Assembly: GCA_947625455.1 (NCBI GenBank)
Contig: CANQOJ010000011.1
Location: forward strand, 1-24,935
Reading direction: 5' to 3'
DNA: 24,935 bases
Source of the DNA: an uncultured Clostridia bacterium
GTDB taxonomy: Bacteria > Bacillota > Clostridia > Oscillospirales > Ruminococcaceae
Positions within the stretch are counted from its first letter, which is position 1. Every line of letters begins with the position of its first letter. The notes under the pieces are model-generated. The model saw only the letters and a list, made by a program, of their open reading frames with translations. It was not told the origin of the DNA and made no database searches. Both the position numbers and the translations under genes were made by a program. Below are positions 14,632-22,214 of the stretch, piece after piece.

Positions 14632-14648
14632 TTAACGGAGTTTGAAAG

Positions 14649-15137
14649 ATGAATTACTGTTATGAATGCGGGACAAAGCTTGTGCCGAAAGAACTTGAGG
14701 GCGAGGGAATGATAGACTACTGTGAAAAATGCAAAGCTTTTCGCTTCCCTATTTTCAACACTGCAGTGAGTATGGTAGTTCAAAGTCCCGACAAGAGAAA
14801 AATTGTGCTTATAAAGCAATACGGGAGAGATAAGTATATCCTTGTGGCGGGGTATGTAAACAAGGGTGAATGCGCGGAGGAAACCGTTGCGCGCGAGGTT
14901 ATGGAAGAACTTGGCGTTAAGGCAAGCGAGATACGGTTTAACAAAAGCGAATACTATGAACCGAGCAACACTCTTATGCTGAATTTCTCGTGCGTTGCCG
15001 AAACGGAAGAATTGAATATCGCGGAAAAGGAAGTTGACAGCGCGAAGTGGTTTACTATTGAAGAAGTCGAGCGTGAGATTTTTCAAGGAAGTCTGGCGCA
15101 CAGATTTCTAAGCGAATTTTTGAGGAAAAACAGATGA
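14649..15137 (+). CDS. Zinc-ribbon NUDIX hydrolase (NudC-like)
   Basis: A 162-residue protein. An N-terminal zinc ribbon has Cys4, Cys7, Cys25 and Cys28. A NUDIX domain follows with a full Nudix box (GYVNKGE at 68-74, then REVMEELGV at 82-90), including the metal-binding glutamates. The layout resembles the second half of NAD+ diphosphatase, but the NudC substrate motif SQPWPFPxS is missing, so the substrate may be another nucleoside diphosphate derivative. The 17-bp gap before it carries ACGGAG. Its TGA overlaps the ATG of the next gene (ATGA), showing translational coupling. Confidence 0.92.
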   Translation: MNYCYECGTKLVPKELEGEGMIDYCEKCKAFRFPIFNTAVSMVVQSPDKRKIVLIKQYGRDKYILVAGYVNKGECAEETVAREVMEELGVKASEIRFNKSEYYEPSNTLMLNFSCVAETEELNIAEKEVDSAKWFTIEEVEREIFQGSLAHRFLSEFLRKNR

Positions 15138-15467
15138 ACGAAGTTATAACGGGCAGGATTTACAGGCATTTTAAGGGCAATTACTATCTGTCTAACCTTG
15201 ACAAAAAAGATTTTTTTGGTCGAGCCAAAAGATAACGTCTCAAACCTACGCTTGAGACGTTATCGCTGCCGGTCGCACCGGCTTGTTGAAGCGGTTGCTT
15301 TAAATTCGGAAACGGGCGAGGAAATGGTGGTTTACAGACAGCTTTACGGCGACGGCGGATTATGGGTAAGACCGCTGAAGATGTTTACAGAAGAAGTTGA
15401 CAGGCAAAAATACCCCGACGCTGCACAGCGCTTCAGGTTTGAACTTGTGGAGACTGACGGCAGATAA
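15134..15467 (+). pseudogene. DUF1653 gene interrupted by a 94-bp palindromic insertion
   Basis: Translation from ATG 15134 gives MNEVITGRIYRHFKGNYYL, the normal start of a DUF1653 protein. It then runs into foreign sequence and stops at 15233-15235 (33 residues). The rest of the family sequence (VEAVALNSETGEEMVVYRQLYGDGG... to RFRFELVE) resumes at 15285 in another frame and ends at TAA 15465-15467. Removing 94 bp restores one reading frame of about 79 codons. DUF1653 proteins are small and of unknown function. Expression of the 3' part from a TTG at 15198 is possible on paper but would lack the first strand of the fold. Transcription and coupling to the NUDIX gene look otherwise normal. Confidence 0.85.
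15190..15283 (+). repeat. 94-bp palindromic insertion inside the DUF1653 gene
   Basis: Inserted between the codons for Leu19 and Val20 of the original gene. It holds a perfect 12-bp-arm hairpin (ATAACGTCTCAA at 15232-15243 with TTGAGACGTTAT at about 15252-15263), a second hairpin GCCGGT-CGC-ACCGGC (15268-15282), and an A6/T7 tract at about 15202-15217. No clear target duplication is seen, and exact ends are uncertain by one or two bases. It resembles small REP/MITE-like elements. No second copy was found in the window. Confidence 0.75.
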
Positions 15468-15469
15468 CC

Positions 15470-15823
15470 TTAGAGAACAACTTCCCAGTAATATTTCCTT
15501 TCGCAAACGGGAAAATCCGTAAGCACGCCATGTTCGGGATCATAAAAAACGCCGTCAGCATACAGCGACCAGTGCCAACAGCGCGGAGTTTCAAGGCTCA
15601 AAATTGCGCAGGACGGCAAATCCTCTTTGGTAAAGGCTTGCTTTCGGTTTGGGCAAAGCTTAAAGCCGTGTGCGGTAAGAACTTGGTGCATTTCTTTAAA
15701 GGTTGTTTCACGGTCGTTGTTCAGATATTTGCAGATGTTTTCCGGTGTCGTGTTCAAGAGCATGGCTAAAACTGCCTGACCGCACTGCAGGTCGGTTGGT
15801 TCGTGAATATAGTTTATAGGCAT
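15470..15823 (-). CDS. Small C39-like cysteine-protease homologue
   Basis: A 117-residue protein with a papain/C39-type arrangement. LQCGQAVLAMLL carries a Gln-Cys pair (Gln13, Cys14) at the start of a helix. CWHWSLYADGVFYDPEHG supplies His84 and Asp95. The C39 family cleaves leader peptides of bacteriocins or other short peptides, but this one has no membrane or ABC domain, no signal peptide and no obvious substrate gene next to it. The start is ATG 15823, where AAGGAG lies 9 bp upstream; the frame is open to 15868 across a hairpin. It converges with the DUF1653 gene, with 2 bp between stops, and follows the ACP gene on the same strand. Confidence 0.75.
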   Translation of the reverse strand: MPINYIHEPTDLQCGQAVLAMLLNTTPENICKYLNNDRETTFKEMHQVLTAHGFKLCPNRKQAFTKEDLPSCAILSLETPRCWHWSLYADGVFYDPEHGVLTDFPVCERKYYWEVVL

Positions 15824-15845
15824 AACTACTGCTCCTTTATAATAT

Positions 15846-15890
15846 AACCGCCTTTTTGATGACAACAAAAAGGCGGTTCGTTTTTATTTT
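15846..15890 (+). terminator. Strong plus-strand intrinsic terminator
   Basis: Perfect 13-bp arms, AACCGCCTTTTTG (15846-15858) and CAAAAAGGCGGTT (15866-15878), with a 7-nt loop, followed on the plus strand by CGTTTTTATTTT. On the minus strand the stem is followed by ATATTATAAAG, a much poorer tract. It lies between the ACP and C39 genes, both on the minus strand. Confidence 0.75.
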
Positions 15891-16126
15891 ATTCTCTGTC
15901 CTATAATGTCAATCATTTCTCCGACATTCTTCATTCCGCTCACTTCACGCATTGTAAAGCGCATTTTAAACGCTTTCTCAACCGCGGCAATAAGGCTTAT
16001 ATGCTCCAGACTGTCCCATGCTTCAATATCATTTGCGGTTGTGCTGTCGGAAAGTTCAATTTCCTCGTCGTCAAATACATCACGGAAAATCTCCGTCAAT
16101 TTTTCTTTTATCTCTTCCCTGCTCAA
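15884..16126 (-). CDS. Acyl carrier protein of the FkbH/MBOAT operon
   Basis: An acidic four-helix carrier of 80 residues. The phosphopantetheine attachment motif is AWDSLEHISLI, with Ser39. It probably receives a glyceryl-type unit from the FkbH protein encoded immediately upstream and delivers it to the MBOAT transferase, as DltC does for D-alanine. The start is TTG 16126: the AAGGAG made by the last codons of FkbH is 8 bp upstream. The GTG at 16135 overlaps that site and cannot use it. The end of the gene overlaps the T-tract of a plus-strand terminator. Confidence 0.9.
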   Translation of the reverse strand: MSREEIKEKLTEIFRDVFDDEEIELSDSTTANDIEAWDSLEHISLIAAVEKAFKMRFTMREVSGMKNVGEMIDIIGQRIK

Positions 16127-16131
16127 AAAAA

Positions 16132-17913
16132 TCACTCCTTATTCACCGAAATCACTTTGTTTTTATTTTCATAGCCCGCAACGTCAAGCTTCCAGACCGT
16201 ACTTCCGTTGTCGTCCTCGATAAGCTGAAACCCGAAATCGCCGTACAAATCCTTTACCATTGAGTTTTTCTTTGTCGGATAATAATATCCGAAAATTTCG
16301 GTTATTCCTTTGGCTTTCGCCTTGCTTACAAGTTCATCAAGCATAGCAAATTCCATATCCCGCTTTAACACACGACAGCTCATTAGCCACAGCTCAATAT
16401 CAAGCCTTGTGCCCTCAATCCTGCCTATCACAACCGACACAATGCCGTTGTCGCCGAATTTATCGCACAATCTCCCGCAAAGCCGTATGCAGTTTTGGTC
16501 TTTCGCACATTCTTCCATTTCGCTTTGGGTGTAGCGTTTAGTTGTGAGGTTAAACTGATTGCTTTTATTGGTAAGCTGGGTTATGCGCGGAATATGAATT
16601 TCATCAAAATCCTTTATCTGTGCTTTCATTTCAAGGCTCAGCAAAAACTCGTTATAGTCCGCGAACTTTTTCTCCAAAGACGCTCTTTCGGCATTCGCGC
16701 GGTACATTTCACTGCGCTTTGCGTCATCTTCGGAGAGAGTTGTCACCTCGAAAAAACCGAGCTTGTCGAGCGCTTTTATACATTCTTCGGGACTGTCAAA
16801 GTCCACAACTTCCGCTTCGGGGAGCTGTGCACGTACTATCTCGCGCTCTGCGGGGTTGTCGTCCACAAACACAATGCTCTCGGAAAGCAGATTTAGCTCC
16901 TTTGCCGTATCGGATAAGTTCAGCCATTTTTCGTCCCAGTTTGCCTTAATGCAAGCAAAGTCGTCCGGCTTTAATACGCCGTCGGGGTGTTCAAGACCGG
17001 AAATTGCGTTTTCATAGTCGTTTTTTGAGCATACCGTAAGCAAAACGCCGAGTTTTTTGTGCTCCTTGAAATACTCCTGGACAGCGCGGTACAACTGCCC
17101 CTCGCTTGTTTCACTGCCTATCTCAATCCCCGACTGACCGTCGTCGCCTATAACTCCGCCCCACAAAGTATTGTCAAGGTCAAGCGCCAAAACTTTCTTG
17201 TTTTTGCCCATTATTGAGCAAATGATTTTAGACAAGTTGAAAGCAAAATCGGGAATGGCGTCAATGTTCATGGCGTACTTGTACAAATGCCAGTAGCGCG
17301 GCTGCGACCATTTTTCAAGACCGTATGATGCCGAAACATAATTTATGTCGTTTATATAAAAATTCTTGTGAGACGCTGAATAGTCGTAAAATTTACAGTT
17401 TAGGCGCGTTATAAAATCAATCTTTCCGTATGGCACTCCCGCCTCGCGGTTTCCCAACAGCCTGTAAAACGGCAGTTCAAAATTATTCTGAATAACAGGG
17501 CAGGCGAATTTCTCCTCGATTGCCGTCCACATCTGTTCAAAACGCGCGTATTCCCTGTTAAGTTTACTGTCGGCAACTTCCCTGCTGTCGTGGATTTCGG
17601 GGAAATTTTCGATATTCCTGATTGTCGTGTGAATAAAGATGATTTCGGGCTTGAAGCGTTCAAGCTGTTCATTACCGAAAACCGCATCATTATAGTACTG
17701 CGCGTATTCTGACTCGTAAAATTCGGGAACAATACCGCGCTGTCTTAAAAACAGCTCGAGTATCTTCACTATATCGGAAGTTGTTGAGCCTCCCAAAACC
17801 GCAATTCTAAGCCTTACAGCGCCGTCCTCGCGCTCTTTTAATATACGCAGCAGTTTTTTCTTATCGCTCAAAATCTTAGTCCCGTCAAACGGCGGTGTGA
17901 GTTCTTTAAGCAT
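16132..17913 (-). CDS. FkbH-like HAD-IIIC enzyme (acyl/glyceryl-S-ACP synthase type)
   Basis: A 593-residue multidomain protein. Residues 35-240 form an SGNH-like N-terminal region (LRIAVLGGSTTSDIVKI). Residues of about 240-390 form the HAD domain with VLALDLDNTLWGGVIGDDG, catalytic Asp245 and Asp247, and FVDDNPAERE. Residues of about 430-580 form a GNAT-like C-terminal domain (LWLMSCRVLKRDMEFAMLDE). FkbH proteins load a three-carbon glyceryl unit from 1,3-bisphosphoglycerate onto an ACP. GGGGAG lies 5 bp before the ATG. The stop TGA contains the overlap with the ACP region. Its place in an MBOAT operon suggests it makes the donor for polymer acylation. The precise acyl group is an inference from family knowledge. 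Confidence 0.9.
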   Translation of the reverse strand: MLKELTPPFDGTKILSDKKKLLRILKEREDGAVRLRIAVLGGSTTSDIVKILELFLRQRGIVPEFYESEYAQYYNDAVFGNEQLERFKPEIIFIHTTIRNIENFPEIHDSREVADSKLNREYARFEQMWTAIEEKFACPVIQNNFELPFYRLLGNREAGVPYGKIDFITRLNCKFYDYSASHKNFYINDINYVSASYGLEKWSQPRYWHLYKYAMNIDAIPDFAFNLSKIICSIMGKNKKVLALDLDNTLWGGVIGDDGQSGIEIGSETSEGQLYRAVQEYFKEHKKLGVLLTVCSKNDYENAISGLEHPDGVLKPDDFACIKANWDEKWLNLSDTAKELNLLSESIVFVDDNPAEREIVRAQLPEAEVVDFDSPEECIKALDKLGFFEVTTLSEDDAKRSEMYRANAERASLEKKFADYNEFLLSLEMKAQIKDFDEIHIPRITQLTNKSNQFNLTTKRYTQSEMEECAKDQNCIRLCGRLCDKFGDNGIVSVVIGRIEGTRLDIELWLMSCRVLKRDMEFAMLDELVSKAKAKGITEIFGYYYPTKKNSMVKDLYGDFGFQLIEDDNGSTVWKLDVAGYENKNKVISVNKE

Positions 17914-17930
17914 AAATTCTCCCCGAAATT

Positions 17931-19118
17931 TTATTCAACCGTATTTTTGTTTTCAAGAAGCCGTTTAAGTCCGTTTCTGTTAGAGCCGACAGCGCTGAAT
18001 GTGTCCATATTGAACAGCACGTCCGTTGCTCCCATTTTCTTTATGAAATCAACGATATTCACGTCGCAGTAAACGGTATCGCCGATAGTTTCACGCATAT
18101 CGCAAACCCAGATTTCCTCGAACGAATTTGTGAGGTTTAAAAACAGTGCGTTGTCGTAGCTGTCGCCGACAATAACGAGCTTTCTGCCGTTTTTGCAGTC
18201 GGTTTTCACATAGTTTATCTGATTGTCCGCGCCGTATATCATATAAGTGGATTTATCGCTGAAATTAAACGACATTTCGCTCTTATATTTGTACTGCGGG
18301 GTATAAACCGAAACCGTGAAATTGTTCTTAGGCTTGTAAAATGTAAACGTATCGGGATGTTTGCGCATTGTCGCGTTTTCCTCGCTGTAACCGTAAAGCG
18401 AGCCTAAATATCCCTCGCGCTCAAACTTCTCGTACTCCGAAAGCGGCGCAAACTCCACTCCAGCAACTTTCGCAAATTCTTCAGCGGCGTAGTACGCGCC
18501 AAGCTGTGTCCAGTGGTGGTCAGTGCGGAAAAATATATCCTCATTCGTATGCTTAGAAAGCGCGGTATATGCGTCTACGGGCGTAACACCCACAAGGTTT
18601 TGGTTTATGTTTGCAATATTGTCATATTCGCTCGCCATTTTGCTCTTTAAGCTGTCGGGAAGATAATACGAGCCCGCTGTCGGCGCAACCATTGAATAAA
18701 ACTTGACATCTCCGCCGACCTGCGCTTTTATGTTGCTGACCGTCTGCGCATAGTCCTTGCCGCCCTCTTTGCCCCCACCGAAGAGAACTATTCCGCGTCC
18801 TGTGTTGTTTAATACCAGAACGGTGCCTGACATTTCCCCGTCGTTGTCAGCTGTATTTCCGGAGCTTTGCTGAGCGGTGCTTGACGACATAACGGACTGA
18901 CTGCTGTTTTCCGATGATGAATTGCTGTCCGTTGATGAATCGGGTTCGGCAGAAGAACTTTCGGGAGATGAACTGCTTTCATCTGACGGGCTGACAGCTG
19001 ATGATGACGAATTGTTGTCGGGTGTATCATCTTCGGTCACGATATTGCACCCCGAAGCGCACACAACAGCCGTAAATGCTAAGATTGCTGAAAGGATTTT
19101 TTTGAGATTTGTTTTCAT
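17931..19118 (-). CDS. DHHW-family lipoprotein, C-terminal SGNH-like half
   Basis: A 395-residue exported lipoprotein. A signal peptide ends in the lipobox-like ASGC (Cys24). Residues of about 36-90 are a Ser/Asp/Glu-rich flexible linker. Residues 98-395 are the catalytic-looking part of DHHW/AlgJ-AlgX-type proteins, with APTAGSYYLP near residue 145, the name-giving DHHW motif at 200-203, and VIVGDSYDNALFLNL further on. Proteins of this group work beside MBOAT transferases in acylating extracellular polysaccharides, playing the part of DltD or AlgJ. The usual N-terminal segment of the family is missing here and is encoded by the preceding gene. GGGGA lies upstream of the ATG. FkbH follows after 17 bp. 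Confidence 0.87.
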   Translation of the reverse strand: MKTNLKKILSAILAFTAVVCASGCNIVTEDDTPDNNSSSSAVSPSDESSSSPESSSAEPDSSTDSNSSSENSSQSVMSSSTAQQSSGNTADNDGEMSGTVLVLNNTGRGIVLFGGGKEGGKDYAQTVSNIKAQVGGDVKFYSMVAPTAGSYYLPDSLKSKMASEYDNIANINQNLVGVTPVDAYTALSKHTNEDIFFRTDHHWTQLGAYYAAEEFAKVAGVEFAPLSEYEKFEREGYLGSLYGYSEENATMRKHPDTFTFYKPKNNFTVSVYTPQYKYKSEMSFNFSDKSTYMIYGADNQINYVKTDCKNGRKLVIVGDSYDNALFLNLTNSFEEIWVCDMRETIGDTVYCDVNIVDFIKKMGATDVLFNMDTFSAVGSNRNGLKRLLENKNTVE

Positions 19119-19178
19119 ATAATGTTTTTCCCCTTTTTAATATATTTTACCCCCATGACAAAATAAGCCAAGAGAGGT

Positions 19179-19523
19179 TTATTCTTCAATATCAGGTAGC
19201 GGACCAACTATATCCACCCCGTCATCTGGCTTAAACCCAAGCTTATCACGAAATTCCGAAATGATAAGTTTCCACGTACTCCTCATAGGCACTGCGTCGT
19301 TATAATATTCCGAGAACTTTTCGGTGAACTCACCGCTAAAGTATGACTCAATCGTAAACTTCGGGCATTTCGCAAGTTCTCTTTGTTCTTCCTCCGAAAC
19401 AGTCGGGCGCGGGGCGGTGTTTATAAACACTGTTATCCCCGTAAAAACCGCAAGTATGACGGCGATATTGAATATCAGCAGTCCGCGCGGCGTTTTCTTT
19501 TCGTTGTTGTTTTTATCTTTCAT
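19179..19523 (-). CDS. DHHW-family N-terminal half (membrane-anchored)
   Basis: A 114-residue protein with one N-terminal membrane segment (about residues 14-35) and an outside part containing SEEEQRELAKCPKFTIESYFSGEFTEKFSEYYNDAVPMRS. This matches the beginning of complete DHHW proteins, just before their SGNH domain. It stops at residue 114 without the DHHW motif, which is in the next gene. The start has GGAG 9 bp upstream, only 2 bp after the MBOAT stop. A 60-bp gap separates it from the lipoprotein gene. The two products probably act together outside the membrane. A recent break of one gene is less likely, because the second half has its own lipoprotein signal. Confidence 0.8.
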   Translation of the reverse strand: MKDKNNNEKKTPRGLLIFNIAVILAVFTGITVFINTAPRPTVSEEEQRELAKCPKFTIESYFSGEFTEKFSEYYNDAVPMRSTWKLIISEFRDKLGFKPDDGVDIVGPLPDIEE

Positions 19524-19525
19524 AT

Positions 19526-20929
19526 TTAAAATCTCCAGTACAAGAATGCGTTTCGTGTTGAATCAACAAGCAGTATGCTACTGAATGCAAGCAGGCACGC
19601 GCAGATAAGTGTTCCGCTGACAGAAATGACAGCTTTTGCCGTATTGTTCTTCTCCGCAAGCTTTCCGAAAAAGTTCATCAGCGGGAATGTGCAGACCACC
19701 GCCGCAATAATCAAAAACGCATTTGACATCAATGACGCCTGCTCGAAATATCCGCTCCAGCCGTTGGGATTGAAAGGCGTGAGGTTTCTCAAAAACGTTC
19801 CGAGCTTGCCTATATCCTCAAAGTAGAATATCCCAAAGCCTATTATAATCACGAGTTTGCTGTAAATATGACGAATAACAAGCGGGATTTTGTTCATTCG
19901 CTTCTTGCCTATAAACGTTTCAAGAAGAATGAACAGTCCGTAGTATATGCCCCAGATTATATAATTCCAGTTTGCGCCGTGCCATATTCCCGTGCAAAGC
20001 CAGACAAGGAAAAGGCTTAGGTACTTATTTCTTTTGCCGAAAAATGTTATCGGCAGTAAATAATCTCTGAAGAAAGAACCGAGCGATATATGCCAGCGCT
20101 GCCAGAACTCCGTTATATCCTTGCAGAGATAAGGGTGGTTGAAGTTTTCGTTGAAGTGAAAACCGAATATTCTGCCCAAGCCTATCGCAATATCCGAATA
20201 TCCCGAAAAATCAAAGTAGATGTACAGCGAATAAAGTATAACGCCGTACCATGAACCCGAAATCGTAAGCACGTCAACTGACGAGCCGAGGAAATCCTCG
20301 ACAATTCTGTAAAGCTGGTCGGCGAGGATTACTTTTTTCGATAAACCTACAACAAACCTTGTAAGACCAACGCTAAAATCGTTAAGTGTTGTCTTTCTGC
20401 TGTCAATCTCCGCCGCTATCGTTTCATATCTGACGATAGGTCCTGCGATAAGCTGCGGGAACAGGCAGACGTACAGCAGGAGCTTGAAGAAGTTTTTCTG
20501 CGGTTCAATCTTTCCCCAGTAGCAGTCGACGATATACGAAATGACCTGGAAAGTATAAAAGCTTATTCCCGCCATTATGACAATATCGGGCACAGGGAGG
20601 TCGGCGGAAAATATGGCGTTAATATTCCGCATTATAAAACCGCTGTACTTGAAAACGCCGATCATTCCTATATTAAATATCAAGCCGCCTATAAGGCAAA
20701 GTTTCTGATATTTCTCTTTTTTAAACGCGCCTATGCCTACGCCAACAAAATAGTTTACAACAGCCGACAAAATCAGGAAAACAATCCTTGTCGGCTCACC
20801 CCAGGCGTAGAACGCCAGCGACAATATGATAAGCACCGCGTTTTTGACCTGAATAGGTCTTGCAATCAGATATACCACAAGGCAAATCGGCAAAAACAGA
20901 TACAAAAAAATAAGGCTTGAAAAAATCAT
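19526..20929 (-). CDS. MBOAT-family membrane O-acyltransferase (DltB/AlgI-like)
   Basis: A 467-residue polytopic membrane protein and the first gene of the operon. It has about 11 membrane segments and the conserved MBOAT region WQRWHISLGSFFRDYLLPI (about 276-294), then CTGIWHGANWNYIIWG with the catalytic histidine His317. MBOAT proteins of this branch accept an acyl group from an ACP on the cytosolic side and pass it to a polymer outside, as DltB and AlgI do. The start was set at ATG 20929, with GGGGA 6 bp upstream. A TTG six codons earlier is less suitable. The promoter is at 21036-21008. Confidence 0.93.
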   Translation of the reverse strand: MIFSSLIFLYLFLPICLVVYLIARPIQVKNAVLIILSLAFYAWGEPTRIVFLILSAVVNYFVGVGIGAFKKEKYQKLCLIGGLIFNIGMIGVFKYSGFIMRNINAIFSADLPVPDIVIMAGISFYTFQVISYIVDCYWGKIEPQKNFFKLLLYVCLFPQLIAGPIVRYETIAAEIDSRKTTLNDFSVGLTRFVVGLSKKVILADQLYRIVEDFLGSSVDVLTISGSWYGVILYSLYIYFDFSGYSDIAIGLGRIFGFHFNENFNHPYLCKDITEFWQRWHISLGSFFRDYLLPITFFGKRNKYLSLFLVWLCTGIWHGANWNYIIWGIYYGLFILLETFIGKKRMNKIPLVIRHIYSKLVIIIGFGIFYFEDIGKLGTFLRNLTPFNPNGWSGYFEQASLMSNAFLIIAAVVCTFPLMNFFGKLAEKNNTAKAVISVSGTLICACLLAFSSILLVDSTRNAFLYWRF

Positions 20930-21007
20930 ATATAATCCCCAAAACAATGAATATTATTCTATATTATTACATTTTTTTACAAAATAATTTACCAAACATA
21001 CACTATA

Positions 21008-21067
21008 TTTATATCACTTTTTTCAACACTTGTCAAGTATTTTTTGTCCGTTTTAAGGAAAATGTAA
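21008..21067 (-). promoter_or_regulatory. Promoter of the MBOAT operon with an upstream TTACATTTTCC motif
   Basis: Minus strand: -35 TTGACA (21036-21031), 17-bp spacer, -10 TATAAA (21013-21008). Twenty bases upstream of the -35 lies TTACATTTTCC (21067-21057), followed by TTAAAACGGAC. The same 11-mer is a unit of the direct-repeat array in front of the ligase gene at 24542-24552. The leader from here to the start (20930-21007) is AT-rich with nothing else definite. Confidence 0.72.
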
Positions 21068-21106
21068 GAAATTAGAGCAAAACAGACAAACAGCGTTATG
21101 GAAGTG

Positions 21107-21430
21107 TAGAGTTGAAGTCAAGCCAACTATAAACAGGAAATGTTGCCCTAACCTCAGGGTAGCAACCGCGCTTCTCCACCCAAACCACGCCCGTGCGCTC
21201 CGGGGTGCAGCCACGGCTTTGGCGAAGCGGAGAAGTTGTCCGAATAGGCAAAACGCGCTATCCGCTTCGCCAAAGCCACGCGCAACGCGCGTCAAATTCG
21301 CTATGCGAATTTGAGTGGCTGCACCCCGGAGCCTCGGACGTGGTTTAACAGGAAAAGCGCGTTTGTTTCCCCGCAGTGCAAACAACGTTTCCTTGGTTAA
21401 TGTTGTTTTAACTACAACTCTTACTTCTTA
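21107..21430. repeat. Nested-palindrome repeat element, copy B (about 324 bp)
   Basis: Occupies most of the 503-bp gap between the MBOAT operon and the AlkZ-related gene. P1 is 18 bp (21197-21214 with 21315-21332). P4 is 16 bp (21215-21230 with 21262-21277) around a 31-nt loop. P3 is 5 bp (21279-21283 with 21287-21291). P2 is 10 bp (21292-21301 with 21305-21314). Only one base (21278) is unpaired at the junction. It is in the same orientation as copy C and inverted relative to copy A. The right end stops 2 bp from the stop codon of the AlkZ-related gene; the left end is 40 bp from the MBOAT regulatory motif. Confidence 0.92.
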
Positions 21431-21432
21431 TT

Positions 21433-22107
21433 TTATTTCATAAGTTTAAACAACATCTTCTTGTCCGATATTTTAACCGTTTTGTTTAGATGTTCCAAAA
21501 CGCGCTCAAAGGATTTTTGCGGTTCTTCACTGTACGCGTCCGATATGTAGTTTTCCCCGAACATCTCTTCGGGAGTTGTGTATTCGGCAACGCCCCAGCC
21601 GTATGTCCTGCCGTTTTTGTCCGTCATATAAACAAAATCCGCCGTGTTTACATACGTCTGCATCTGCAGGCGGGTGATAATCGTCTCAAAGCCCGTGTTT
21701 GCGCCCTTTTTGTAGTTGAGCGCGCTTTTTATCTGCTTTGAGATTATCTTCCCGTTTTTGTAAATCATGTCATAAACGTCCTTGTCCTTTCTTGAAACAA
21801 GTCCGTCCTCAAATCTTGCGTCAAAATCATACCCGTCACGGCGGTAATTCGCAAGCACGGGAAACCACTCACGGCTTACAAACCCCGCTTTCCCCGCGAA
21901 AAATTTCCCGTAAACACAACGCCCGTCTTTTGCAATAGGTCCTTTCCATTCCCAAGGACCGTCTTTGTCAGGCGCAAACCACAAATCCCCGGGACAGTTT
22001 TCCTCAACCGAAAACCCCTCAATGCTGTTTGCAAAAAACGGAAGAAAACCGATTTCCTCCACAAGCTTTATTATATCCTCTTTGCTTTTAAGCTTTCTGA
22101 ATTTCAT
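21433..22107 (-). CDS. AlkZ-related protein of unknown function
   Basis: A 224-residue soluble protein beginning MKFRKLKSKEDIIKLVEEIG. The conserved-looking blocks are LWFAPDKDGPWEWKGPI, YGKFFAGKAGFVSREWFP, NYRRDGYDFDARFEDG and TIITRLQMQTYVNTADFVY. I recall the same pattern in Firmicutes proteins annotated as AlkZ-related, that is, distantly related to the HTH_42 DNA-glycosylase fold. The catalytic QxQ of true AlkZ is only loosely suggested by RLQMQ. A DNA-repair role is therefore not established. The start is set by AAAGGAG 7 bp before ATG 22107. It has its own promoter at 22172-22144. Confidence 0.68.
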   Translation of the reverse strand: MKFRKLKSKEDIIKLVEEIGFLPFFANSIEGFSVEENCPGDLWFAPDKDGPWEWKGPIAKDGRCVYGKFFAGKAGFVSREWFPVLANYRRDGYDFDARFEDGLVSRKDKDVYDMIYKNGKIISKQIKSALNYKKGANTGFETIITRLQMQTYVNTADFVYMTDKNGRTYGWGVAEYTTPEEMFGENYISDAYSEEPQKSFERVLEHLNKTVKISDKKMLFKLMK

Positions 22108-22143
22108 AAAACGCTCCTTTCTTAAACACCACAATCTGCAATT

Positions 22144-22172
22144 ATTATACATTTATTCGCCAAAAATTTCAA
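22144..22172 (-). promoter_or_regulatory. Sigma-A promoter of the AlkZ-related gene
   Basis: Minus strand: -35 TTGAAA (22172-22167), 17-bp spacer, -10 TATAAT (22149-22144). The spacer (TTTTTGGCGAATAAATG) differs from that of the DUF2798 promoter only by single-base insertions or deletions. Confidence 0.75.
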
Positions 22173-22214
22173 GTGATTTATAAAGTTTTCAAGTGAAAAA
22201 TTTTAAAAAACCTC

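Noticed and set aside
15202..15235. Programmed frameshift at the A6/T7 tract rescuing the DUF1653 gene
   Set aside because: A -1 slip at either tract leads to a quick stop. Restoring the family frame needs +1, for which there is no known signal, and the result would keep a foreign segment of about 31 residues. A disrupting insertion is simpler.
20967..20993. Additional TTAC repeats on the plus strand in the MBOAT leader
   Set aside because: Spacing is 10 and 12 bp rather than 11, they lie downstream of the -10 on the opposite strand, and the region is very AT-rich.
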